Part shown: positions 1 to 11,800 of the stretch, piece after piece
Position numbering within the stretch: the stretch's first letter is position 1
Layout: each line of letters opens with the position of its first letter
Assembly (NCBI GenBank): GCA_028565635.1
Contig: JAOXYB010016365.1
Location: 1-19,155, forward strand
Source of the DNA: Phoronis ovalis
Taxonomy: Eukaryota; Phoronida; Phoronidae
Reading direction: 5' to 3'
Length of the DNA: 19,155 bases
Notes under the pieces: model-generated
The model's database searches: none
What the model saw: the letters and a program-made list of their open reading frames with translations, nothing else
Told to the model about the DNA's origin: nothing
Made by a program: the position numbers and the translations under genes

Positions 1-1
1 C

Positions 2-124
2 TACTACGCCCACCAACCCATGGCCTACGTGAATCCACCTTCGAATCGTCAAGTCAACGTTTCGTCTTTCCCGCATTTATCGGCCAAATACATTCAGTAT
101 TCATCTAACTTTAATTACATTTAA
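2..124 (+). CDS. Possible C-terminal coding tail of a gene entering from the left
   Basis: Frame 2 is open from the window edge for 40 codons and ends at a TAA at 122-124. The first 85 bases are clearly richer in G+C than the following several hundred, as expected where coding sequence gives way to a 3' UTR. The peptide (begins YYAHQPMAYVNPPSN, ends SSNFNYI) has no domain I recognise. Frame 1 is also open for about 35 codons. In frame 1 a GT at 29-30 would give a phase-1 donor matching the insulin-like exon at 804, so this edge could instead hold the preceding exon of that gene. Neither reading is secure. Confidence 0.25.
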   Translation, partial: YYAHQPMAYVNPPSNRQVNVSSFPHLSAKYIQYSSNFNYI

Positions 125-803
125 CTTCTTAATGAAGGCTCAAACAAAAAAAAATCACATAGATAACTTATTTCTCATCTATTACCGCATAAAACTATTT
201 ATTCTACATCTTCTGGACATTATCGTTACAGACGAGATACATTTCAAAAGATTAACGTACTAAATTTATAATTATTTCTAAAAGTATGGGCCAATTTAAA
301 CCTTACATACCTTAAAAATAACTACGTTCCTTACACGCACTGACACTATTTACAAAAAAAATTGCTGTTAATTAAAAAAAAACTAATGGTACATTTACCA
401 AAAATATCGTTAATGGCTTATTTCTTCAAAACTACACGTCACAATTGAAAATCACATTACACATACTTCCCTTTCTACTTAATATTCTTTTTGCCTGCAC
501 TTTTTTCATCCTTGAACAGTTATTATTAGCTAAAAAAGGTTAAATTCCTACGTATTGCCACTGTTTACATTGCCCCGCCATGGACTATATATAACAATGC
601 TTCATATCCTATAAGGATAGGATACGCAGCAAAAAGAACCGATGCAAAAACAATAATACAGTCTTCTGACTGTTTTTGTTAAAAATCCATAATAATTTTT
701 TTTTTGATTATCCATTGCAAACGCTGTTATGTTTATGTTATTTTAAACCACTGATACGTTACAGATACTAGTCAAGTGTAATAAAAAACGTCTTTTTCAA
801 CAG
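125..803. other. Non-coding, AT-rich; intron or intergenic
   Basis: I see no exon here. I looked on the + strand for an insulin B chain (Cys-Gly pair, later Cys, signal peptide) and found none. If the exon at 804 is real, at least the right part of this stretch is its upstream intron, ending in a pyrimidine tract and CAG at 801-803. A short near-palindrome lies around 605-622 (tatcctataaggata). Its role is unknown. Confidence 0.5.
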
Positions 804-1012
804 GCACGATAGAACATCAGTCAATATTGACTTTCCTAAGTCAAAAAAAGGCGAGTACATTCCTTTCGGCAATGATTTTCAACAGCAGGAAAAAGCGAGG
901 CATGATGGAAGAATGCTGCATACAGAAACCATGCTCCTGGGAAGAATATGCCGAAACATGTCACGGTCACCATCGACAGAGGACAACATTGCACAGTAAC
1001 CAATGTATATAA
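804..1012 (+). CDS. Insulin-like peptide, last exon (C-peptide end, A chain, stop)
   Basis: A good acceptor (tctttttcaacag) ends at 803. The exon starts with two bases of a split codon, so the intron is phase 1, the class of the conserved C-peptide intron in insulin genes. The coding part runs to TAA at 1010-1012. After about 32 residues of connecting peptide comes the basic site RKKR, then GMMEECC, matching the insulin A-chain start (GIVEQCC), then IQKPC and SWEEYAETC. The last two cysteines are eight residues apart, as in insulin. Between the CC pair and the next Cys there are four residues, not the usual three. A 17-residue tail after the A-chain Cys contains HHRQR and an extra Cys two residues from the end. 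The B chain and signal peptide are not in view and should lie upstream. Expected product: a secreted, processed two-chain hormone. The subfamily is unassigned. Confidence 0.72.
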
Positions 1013-1217
1013 TTTTAATCTAGTTGTATGCCATTATATATTTGAATCTGATTTCGTTAATAATTTACCTAGCCTGTCATGAAAGGAGGAAATTGTAGCA
1101 CAACGGCATTTTTCTTTCCATACAACGGCTAATATACTGCTCCAAATAATGAAATTTTATGATACTGATGTGCACTTGTATGAGGCCTGCACAGCTTATA
1201 TAACAAATTAAGAAAGA

Positions 1218-1243
1218 AATAAAAAAATGCCTTAGGAAATAAA
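1218..1243 (+). promoter_or_regulatory. Candidate polyadenylation signals of the insulin-like gene
   Basis: AATAAA occurs at 1218-1223 and again at 1238-1243, about 205-230 bases after the stop at 1012. That is a reasonable 3' UTR length. In such AT-rich DNA the hexamer also occurs by chance. Confidence 0.4.
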
Positions 1244-1249
1244 TCGGTG

Positions 1250-2455
1250 CATATATTAAGGCGCTAGTTTTTTTTAATGTTTTGTTATAATTTCAGTTAT
1301 TACATTACCCAGTTTTTCCTTAACACCATTGTCAATTTTCTGCCCGCGTTTACATTGAATTATTTGCATTTCAAGTTATTCTTATACAAAATTATGCATG
1401 CAAACTCATGTCTACGACAGAATTTGTAAGATAGAGGAACTAACTAATTAGTGATCTCGGTAATATGCACGGCGTATCCTTGATATAATTTTAAAACACT
1501 CAAAAGGAATACAATTGTTATAGCATATTATTTGCATCGATGTAACTATTATACAAAAATTAACACGAATCCGAATAAATTCGTCATGAACACGACACGA
1601 GTAACCAGAGGCTATCCGATTCTAATGTTGCTGTCCAATGTAGCAATGCAGTCTTGTGGATTACTTCTATTTGAAAGTTGGTTTAAGAAAGAAGCCACAA
1701 TTTGTAAATGATACTTCATCCCAAAAATTATGCCCGTCTTTCCACATATCTTTCTGATTTTTCCAGAAAATTAAAACTGATTTTCTCCAGTCTGGTAGCA
1801 AAAAACATTTGAAAGTTTAGGTGACACAAAAAACTGGGTCGAAACATGAGACAAAAACGTCTTTATGTGTGAGTGCACCGAAAATATGCCATTTGAGCTA
1901 GTTTGACAATTCAACTCCTTAGAAAATATAAATTTCAAAATTAATGTAATTACTAATAAATGTTATTTACATTTTCCTAAATAATAAAAGGCTTACGAAG
2001 AAAAACTTCAATCTTAATTTTCATGAAGAAACGCAATTTTATTAAGAAAATACATTTGAATTGTGATTTAATCTACATTGTACCTAGTTGCAAAATTGGA
2101 TATCTACAATTAGAAGGGGTCCTAACTGATCTGGGATCAAAATGGATTGGTGCACAATTACCTTTAATTTAATTCTATGCGCAAATACTCAGTATTTATA
2201 TACATTGGTAAAAACTATATATTCACAAACCATTACAACATAGATATATTGAATAAATTAAAATAACATCATAAAGTTACAGCTGTAATATTTCACTATT
2301 TACATTGTCACAGCCCAAGTGACAAGCTGCGTAAAGTTTCAAAACATAAAAAATGTCACAAAAGCTATGTCCTAAAATAAAGAATGCTATGTAGGCTCCA
2401 GTCAGATTAAAAGACAATGTTGTGGTTTTAAAAACATCTTTTTTAGGATATTTTT
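1250..2455. other. Intergenic region between convergent genes
   Basis: AT-rich with no credible exon on either strand. It separates the 3' end of the insulin-like gene (+) from the 3' end of the FOP gene (-). I see no tRNA, clear repeat or transposon ends in it. Confidence 0.5.
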
Positions 2456-2480
2456 TGATAAATTTGTAGGATGATCAAAA

Positions 2481-2486
2481 TTTATT
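2481..2486 (-). promoter_or_regulatory. Candidate polyadenylation signal of FOP gene
   Basis: AATAAA on the minus strand (tttatt on the plus strand), 290 bases beyond the FOP stop codon at 2776. It is the nearest canonical hexamer I found after the stop. It would place the mRNA end near 2455-2470. Confidence 0.45.
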
Positions 2487-2775
2487 TTCAGCAATGAGAT
2501 TCCATGCTAGTTATAACCAGAATTTACATACTTTGTACATATCTGGCACAAAAGGCTAACAAGGTTTTTTTTGCTTATCTTTTAAAAAAATCACAATTAA
2601 GATTATGTAACAGTTACAACAACTAATTATTTCTTTTCTTCTTACATGTAATGAAATTTTATACCTTAATATTTTGTTCAACATTAGTTATTCTAAGTTC
2701 ATGATATCATGGATCTTAGAATGTAATTTCTAACAGTAGTTGAAGTAACTCTTCTCTGCATTTGACTATCATTGT

Positions 2776-2859
2776 TCAAAAGGATAGAATGTCTTCAATG
2801 TAATCTGCACTCAAATTGTCTCTGTATGAGATGGTTCTGTCTGTTGTCAGTTCATCATT
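2776..2859 (-). CDS. CEP43: FOP exon 16 (C-terminus and stop)
   Basis: Residues 477-503 and a TGA at 2778-2776. The end, LSADYIEDILSF, corresponds to human LSDVADYLEDVA at the extreme C-terminus. Acceptor is GGCAG in phase 0. Confidence 0.92.
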   Translation of the reverse strand, partial: NDELTTDRTISYRDNLSADYIEDILSF

Positions 2860-5800
2860 CTGCCAACAAAAGACAATGAAATTATTATTATATCTATACT
2901 ACTAAGTGAAATGAGTGTATTGTTTAGGAGAGTTACCACCAACAAAGACCAATAACTGGAATTGTAAATAATTCCAGAGGCCCGCTTGCAGAAGCATTGT
3001 AAAGTTACAATTCCATGGCTTATATATGGAAGTAAAATGTGTTGTCAGAAAAATACGATTCATGTAAGATTCTTTAGAGAGATATTGAAAAGTAAGTGTT
3101 TAAGGAATAATAACTTTATGATGTTTCCGACAATAAGCCCATGTACTTAATTATTGATTTAAATCTTCTTGATTTAAATCTGGCACAATGCTCACCTCAA
3201 TCGAAATGTCCTCATGTATGTCTTCGTCAATCTCCTCTGCTATGCTATGACTTTGAGACTTAGATTTATCTGAGCGACCACTTAACGTTTCACTGCGACC
3301 AGAGCTCAAAAAGTCATCTTCATAATCGTCATCGGGAATATCTGAAACAATAAACAGATATCATAAGTATTTTACTGCAGGCCCTCATTGTGGGCATCTT
3401 AAAAGTGGAATATAAATATGGTGCAATGTCTATGTTCAGAAGAGATGATATAAGCAACATCAGCACATTCGGATTCAAATGATAAATTACATACCCTGTG
3501 ACAAATTAACGTAAGTGTGTATTCCAGTAGAAAAAGGAGCTCCTTTAAACAGCCGATAGAGCTAAAACTAATCGATTGTCCTAACTGCTCTCAGAGGCGA
3601 TTTCTGCTATACTTGGGGTGAGTAACATGGTGGTTGTTAATAATTGTATTTTATGTATAAATGCTTTGTTTTGTATGGAGATTATATGTATAGTATGTAA
3701 TTCAGCCTCTAGCTGAAACATATGATTTCAATAAATCATAAGTATGATTTCAATAAATGCTTCGATATCATTGGAAGCACAGTATTGGCTATCAATAACA
3801 TAACACTGCTGAAACATAGTTGTAATTATAATTTTAACAATTTTACTCTTATTTCTTCATTTATAACTAGTACTATGAATAAAGTAATAATTTTTAGTAA
3901 TGAAAATAGAAATTAATATATAGACCATCACTATTTAAATATGACTAAACATACAGTTGGAAAAAATATAACTTATCATCACTTTAGGCAATTTGACTGG
4001 AAAAGCAGCAGTTAACAAAAAAATGTAAATACAATTATAATAACACAAACTCTGCTTTCAAACTGCACCCAGTCTAATATACCATATACTATGTATGGTT
4101 TTATTAAATGACTTTAAAGCAATTATTTTACAAGTTTCTGTAGGCAACAAATGACAGTGTTAACGATTTTGAAAGAAAATTGTCTGAATAAAGGTAAAAC
4201 ACTTACCAAACCCTAAATCAGCAATTTTTTTGTCAATAGCCTTCAAATCATTATCCAGTTCACTGGGTCTGGTATCTAAGATAGAAAATTAAATAAATGC
4301 AGCTGTAGAAAAATGAATTCCCTGAGGCGAATCTGAGAGAAAATCTATTGAAAATGGGTAGCCAGAAATCATAATACTGCATACTAGTAATATATCTAGA
4401 AAAGCCTAGATATACATTTAGGTCTGTATTTAAGAAAACGATAGTCCTAAATGTGGGCCAATGTTTTAGAGTTTTGGTACACATCACTATACGAAAAATA
4501 TTTGCTGGTTTTCTAACAATATTACCTTTGCTGAGGCCTAACAGTGGTGGCGCGTCTTTCAGCGACGTGCCTGGTTTGTTATCAGTAAGTGACGGTAATC
4601 CTTGTAGTGATGTAAGACCAGTACTGCCACCACCAGTTTTTGTCTGCTGCGAGTTCTTTGCTGTATTAGGCGCAGACTTGTTATTGTCAGCCATTCGGTT
4701 ACTGCAAATACATTTTAATTTAAAAAAATACAATCAATAATGTGTTTGTTTATAGAAATTGTACGACTTTGTGGTTGAGCATACAATCAAATATTTTACA
4801 TAAAATTGTATCAAATAGAGCATTTGTATGTACTAGGTGGCACAGCAAAGGACTGTAACATGCTGGTAACATTTGGGTTCCCGACTGATAGTTCAACTGA
4901 GTGCAAACAGCTTACAAAACAAATACTAGTATTTCTTTTAAATAGTTTGCTGAAACGTAGTACAGCAATTCTTCAAAATAACCCGTGCAGCTTGGCCGTG
5001 ACTGTCTCTGACACGGAAAACGTGCAAGAATCATATTTTTCCATTACTTGTAAGATTTACTGTAATCTGGACACTTTTCTTGACCACAAATGTATAATTA
5101 TTCTGTTACATACATGTAAGTCAGATATCTGGTAATATTAAAGATGTATGACAATACAATAAATTTACAGATATGTGGTACCGGATGTTTATACACGTAA
5201 TTATTTCTTTAAACTTTACGTCTATTACTTGAAAATGTTACCCATGAACCAAGAAGAAACATGAGCTTGTTAAAAGTTCTCAATCTATAGCTACAAACAA
5301 CACAGCCATGACAACTTCTGTATTACGAGTTAGTACAAAAACAAGTCAAAATCAAATCAAATCTGTTTAAGTAAAACAACTAGCTATGAGCTGTAATTAC
5401 TTTGTGCTTCATTTTTAAACAACATTGACAAAACTACAGTTTTAGAACTTACTTCTTAATTATTTTTTTAAGTAATTAAAATAGAACTTAAATGTTGTTT
5501 TCATAAAATATTGAAAAATCAGCCACTCAAAACTACCACCATGCAGATTCAAAGCTAAACAAGTATAATGAATTAATTCCATACCGCAATGGATTACTAG
5601 TAAGTATAAAAGCAACAGGGCAAATAGGCAAAGATTCTCTACAGGTTTTTAAGCAAGCTAATATGAAAAAGAGTACTTGGCCCTAGTTGAAATGTTTAGG
5701 ACAAACACAACATGCAACATCAACTACAAAGTTTAATCTCCAGGAGGATGTTATTCAAACCTACAAAGCATTAGACAAAAGACAAAAAGTTTCAAGTCAG

Positions 5801-8800
5801 GTGGTGGCGCTGCTTTTACCTGCTTGGAGAGAAGACGGGAATTTGTGACACCTTGTTGTTTGGTGGGCCTTCCTTATTCACCCGGCTAAAAAAAGACAGC
5901 CATGCAAAAGCTGGGTCAGCATTACATATTATGTGCCAACTGGACTAGCTACTGATATGTTGTTAAACTATTTGGAAAAACAGTTTTAAAACTTTGCAGG
6001 TTAATATTTTGCAAAGCAGGACAATTTAACAGTGGGAAATGTTACTTCAGTATTAGTTACATACCTTGAAAATACTATATGAATACATGTCACATTTAAT
6101 TTGCATTTTTATATCTAAGCAAAGCACAAGGTTGAAGTCTTCTCCATTTTCAGTGACAGTTTGCCCTTAACCCATGGAACAATGACGCAGGCACCAAGTT
6201 TTTTTGTTCAACAACGTGGTGCACCCAATATCTTAGTTTAAGCATTTTTTTCTGGTCTTTGAAATTTTACAGAGTTGTAGTTTTAGAGCATGTTATAGTT
6301 ATTTGAAAGCCAATAATACTGGAGCATTATGTTTTGTTCAGAGGTTTTTGCACTGAAAGGGAAAAATATTAAGCATGTTTTGTTCAGAAATCCTATTACA
6401 CATTGAGTGTTTAAGTCAGATTAAAGAGCCCTAAATACACAAGACACATCACCTATCTTCACAGTTCACTTTAAACATTTAAAATATTTCCCCTAGCTTT
6501 AGCACTCCTTTTTAATGGTACCTTGGGAATTTCATCTTCAGAAATATGAAGTGGCAGACTTAATTAGATCAATTACAGCCCTTATGTAACAACTGTCGCC
6601 AAACTACCTAGCTGTGTCTTAAAGAATTGAAATGACAGCAAGGATCTGATGATAACTGTAATATTACTGTCTTACCTTGGCAAGTTCTTAGCTCTGTTGT
6701 GGTTGTTGGGTACAGGGTCATCAAAGAACGGATCATCCTCTTCATTATCACTGAAATCCTTAGTTCCATTAGCACCCACCTTTACATTTTCTGATGACTT
6801 CTTATGTTCTAATGGTAACTTTAACGAGTCCCCGCTTCCTGTCTTTAAAACAAAACAAAATTTTTATAACCATGTTTGAATGGAAACTGTTTGCAATAAT
6901 ATGAAAGATACACATTGCAGTAGGTTTCTGAGTTACGCTCTCCCGATAAAGTACTAAATATACTGGTTTGTGACAGTTACTCAGATTTTTCTGACGTCAT
7001 TTTATCACATCACAAACCAGTATTTTGTATATACGGAAGAGCATAACTCGGAAACCTACTGTAACATATTGCCTAAGCCACCAAATATGACCAAACAAGT
7101 TATCTACGTAATTAATTTGTGAAAACTAAAGTTGAGAAGCAGATGAGTCTGTTGATACATGAACATCTGCTGCAGCTGAACTTACCTTTTTTACAGGAGC
7201 AGGTATTTTAGATGGTGCAGAACCAGACTTTGGTGATGATGGCACAATATCAGAGACATCATGAGAAACAACGCTTTTGCATAAAATAAACAGCCTCTTA
7301 TACATTCCAAGGAATTCGTCAAAGTCAATTACTACAAAAATATTTAACATATTATACTATTAATGGATCTAAGGAGACAAAAATAAGCTTCAGAGTATTA
7401 AGTCGGGTTCCGCGAGAAAAGCTGGTAATAATGTTGCATTTTTACGAATTGCGTTATCTACGTTTAAGGGGGTGTTTGAAAATTGATCATCGTTTGAAAA
7501 TGGCTTCAAGTATTTGAAAAAAATCTTTTTGTTTAAAGGTCAAGATATTTGGCTAATTCGTGGCATTATTTTTTTTCGAGAAACGCCCTGACGTATTTTT
7601 AACGGCAGATTCAAAATTGTGTTCTTTCCGTGAAAATCACTCTTTTCGCATTAAAAAAAAATCTAGAGGTATAATTTTTCTTATTTTTTGATAATTATGT
7701 TTTTCTCCTTCAATTGAGCCTAATTTAGATATAATTGTTTATTCTCAACCTCATGGCAAATGTAATCAGTAGTAGAATTTATACCTCGGCCAAACACAAA
7801 ATCGCAAAAATTGCATGCGATTAGCCGTTATTCTAAAATTGAATGTCTACACGGTAAAATAAGGATTCTTGTCATGCCTTTCAAATGTTATAAAAACATA
7901 CTTCAATACATGTTGTTTTCCGCTATTTTTTTTACAGTCTATATAACCCGCTATTTCGAAAAATGTATATTTTGCGCTTTTTAAAAAATACTGAAGATAC
8001 ACATTTTTTTATTTTTAAATATGTTTTGGGCAAATATCTTCCCTTCACATATCATAAGTCAAAAGAGTCCAAACAACGGGGCTTCATATAATTTGAGATG
8101 TTTTCTTAACATCTACTCAAGTCATTCGGCGCCTAAGCTCCTTCCACGCCTAGCGTTGTACATCATCCATTGCAATATTCATCAAATTAACATATGACAT
8201 CTGCATGTATAAGTTGTCGGGTTGATTTATGTGTCAAAAATTATATATTATCTTGAAAGTATGAGAAATTAAATGTTATAACATGTTTAACATGATTTTA
8301 TCGCTGATTATTTAGAAAAACACAGACAATATAGTAAGTATATGCTGTACAGTAAGTTACAGAATAGACAGAACTAATGTTTTTACTGTGAAAATTAATA
8401 TCTGATTATCCGTAACATTTCGTAGACTGTTATAAATTGCATATACATAGCCGCAATTAACTGCTTTTTATGCATGAACATACGTATTGCATAATCTGCA
8501 TTTTTTTAATAATCAACTGAGAAAGTGTTGTATTGTGCCGAGAAAGTACAGTGAGGGACAAGATTGACCATCTGTACTATTTTACTGTGAAACAAAACTA
8601 AGGGGAATATTTAGAAGTTGTTGCATGCTATTGTAAACTTTTGAACCTTTACCATTGCAAAAAATGGGTAGCTGCTTAAAAGGGACATCAAATCATATGA
8701 AGACCAGTTGTTTGGACTCTTTTGACTTATGATATATATGTGAAGGGAAGATGTTTGTAGACATTAAATTTTAGAATAACGGCTAATCGCACAGAATTTT

Positions 8801-11800
8801 TGCGATTTAGTGTTTGGCCGATATATAAATTCTACTACTGATTACGTTTACCATGGAGTCGAGAATAAAAAATTCTATCTAAATTAGGCTCAAGTGAAGG
8901 AGAAAACATATCAAAAAATAAGAAAGAGAATACCACTAGATTTTTTTTTAAATGCGAAAAAAAGTGATTTTCACGGAAGGAACACAATTTTGAACTTGCT
9001 GTTAAAAATACGTCAGGGCGTTACTTAAAAAAAAATGAAGCCACAAATTAGCCAAATATCTTGCCTTTTAAACAAAAAAGATTTTTTTCAAATACCTAAA
9101 GCCGCCTTAAAACGGTGATCATTTTTCAAATACCCGCTAAATGTAGATAACGCAATTCGCAAAAATGCAACATTTGGACGTTTTTTATCAGCTTTTCTTG
9201 CGGAAACCGACTTAATATCATTATGGCTGTTGAATTTGACTGTTTCGATATTTTTTACAGATTTTTTTTGGTATTCATACTTTTTGGAATCAAAGATGCC
9301 TAAACTCTGATCTCCAGCTCAACAATCATTTTGTTTTCAAAGATTTCTTGTTATGACTTCAAAAACAATGGAGATACAGCAAGCAAAGAATAGAAGGATA
9401 TGGCTGCAATAGTGTGTACAGCAATAATTAAAATGAAATCCTTGCAATTCTGCAAATTACATGATAACTACCAGAGATCTTTAATCTAGGGAAAAAATAG
9501 CTTCTTAAAATGAAAAATAAAAAAAAGAAAAATATATTATTGAACGCACAGTATTTTCATACAATTATTTGTCTTTTGTAACAGAGGTGAGGTAATACCG
9601 AGAACAATAACTTAATCAATTTAAGACGTTGCGAATGCTTGATTGAACACACATGTTTTTAAAAATCCTTATGAATTGAAGATAATGTAAGTTAATTTGT
9701 CAACATATTAATATAAAATAAACGGCAAACATACGGAAAAGTAAAATGTATGATTGACGAGGTTCAAAAAGTGACACCATTTGTGCTCATACATTAATTT
9801 TGCTACAAACTAAGGATATTTAGGATCTTACCTTCTAGAAACATGAGAAGGAAGACATTTGTCATAAAATAATGATGTCATTTGTTGTCGATCAGGAAAC
9901 CCGTACAATATTTTCTTGTTGACTTTAAAACAAATAAACGGTTGAAGCTAATCTATACTGTGTATAGTAAATACTTACAGAATATACATCTAAAAGAATT
10001 TAAATAAACTGTAAGAACCCACCACTATTGTAGTCTGTATCAACAGCTCTGAATTCGTCTGTAACATAACGTTCTAACATATTCCTAAAAAATAACAAAG
10101 GCAAATGTTCTAAGTATTTATGTCAAGATGTTTTCAATCACAAGTCATATTTGAATTCTTGTTATGACAGTTGCATATGAATCACTTCCAATCAATATGC
10201 TGGTAAAATTGGGCTGAACAATAAATAGCCTTACCCTTTTTTCATTGAACAAATTTAAGGCTCTTGGAGACTTATTGTTTTTAAATAAAATAGTGATTAA
10301 AATCAGTATTAGAAATTTCTTCATACAAACACATGTTTAATATTTGAAACATTCACATATGGGCTTCCCAGGAGTGTTTTCAGATTCGTGTGTAAAACAT
10401 TCAAAGACGACTGTTTCTATTTAAAAACAGTATCAACTTTCAAGCAAAGCCTCAATTCCAGTGTCTTATCAACAAGATATGAATGAGACACATCACTAAC
10501 CTGTGAAAACCTGGAAATATGTCCTGAAATAATGATCTGAGTTCATCCTTATCAATTGTACCACTTTTATCCTGAAATGTAAAGTCTTGATAATTACTTT
10601 TTAACTATGTTTGCATGAACCTAGGAAGCAATCTAAATTTCACTGTGCATGCTTATGATTCACTTATGTCTCAATCACTAAACATTGTACAGAAGTAACA
10701 GGTGTTTCTCAAATATGTAGGAACCATTTCCTCTGCATTTTTTTACTGGACTGTTTATTTACTCTCACTTTTAATTTTTGAAGTACATGTAGACATGGTT
10801 GTTTGTCAAGCAAAGAAAGCAAACATATTTATTTGACATTTTTTAAAGAATTTAAGAAACTTAATAGGGTTCAACAAGCTTTAGCTTTTTCCATGATTAG
10901 CTGTTACTTAGCATACAGTAGGCATTATATTTTAAATATACCAATGCAACAACTCTTACAGTGGAAAAGCCATAATATTGTGCTATTAGGAATACATCTG
11001 GCTCACTAACCTGGTCATAATGCTCAAACTTTTGTCTTGCATCAGCAACTTGTTTAGGTGTCAAGTCCTGAAAAAAAAAAAGATTTTTGCATTAAAAACT
11101 AACATTACCCAATAACAATCACTATGCTGCACAAACAGTGTACACTACACATTTCTTGTATATTGTAACATCTAACCTAGGGTATCTATATGGGAATATG
11201 GTAATCCCATTGTTACATTACACTAAATCTGGCTATACTATAGCTGATGTGTTAGGCTAGTGAACAAGCAGAGGACTATATGAAGACATTGGGAAGTAGA
11301 AAAAACGTAATGTATGGCTTGCACTCAAAACAAGTAGCTTGTCCCAACAGTTTCCTTCTTTATTGCAGAGATGACAGAAACTGGGTTTAAAGAAGAATAA
11401 AATGGTTCTAGTTACCAAATTCCATCAAAAATGATACAAACAGGACAACTTAAGCTTTTATGGTTCAGGTAAATTTGGCTTAATCAAGTCTTACTTGGAT
11501 TCTAGTACTAATTAGCAAAGCAGCAGACAAACATTAGAGCATGGAGAGGTTCATAATGGCACTCCAACGATCATGGTATAACAAGTTTACGTTCAATTTA
11601 CACTCAGGTATTACAGATTGAAAAAACGACACCTACAAGCTTCTAAATATCACAGGTCTTTCCTAAACTATTATTAAGATCAGTGTGCAAGTTACAAGAA
11701 AATCATAAAAAATAAATACTCTTTTACACAACTACTCACTACATGATTTTTTTAAGTATACAAACTCTGTTAAAAGCATTCGAGCAAATGCAATGCAAGC

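Noticed and set aside
3721-3758. The twice-repeated 16-base unit as the start of a repeat array or CRISPR-like structure
   Set aside because: There are only two copies with a 6-base gap, in a eukaryotic intron. A local duplication explains it.
4453-4740. A 95-codon plus-strand frame
   Set aside because: It is the antisense shadow of FOP exon 13 (4526-4701), which has clear homology and splice sites on the minus strand.
4806-5135. A 109-codon open frame on the plus strand
   Set aside because: It lies entirely in a FOP intron and opens with TTG. No recognisable domain, splice context or promoter was seen. Its composition is that of the surrounding intron.
7126-7350. Treating the minus-strand frame here as a separate small gene
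   Set aside because: Its core is FOP exon 10. The residues outside 7186-7331 are intron translation, and the phase matches the neighbouring FOP exons.
10024-10025. Alternative donor for FOP exon 9, three bases upstream in transcript order
   Set aside because: It would make the second EF-hand loop eleven residues long. The donor at 10021-10022 gives the canonical twelve.
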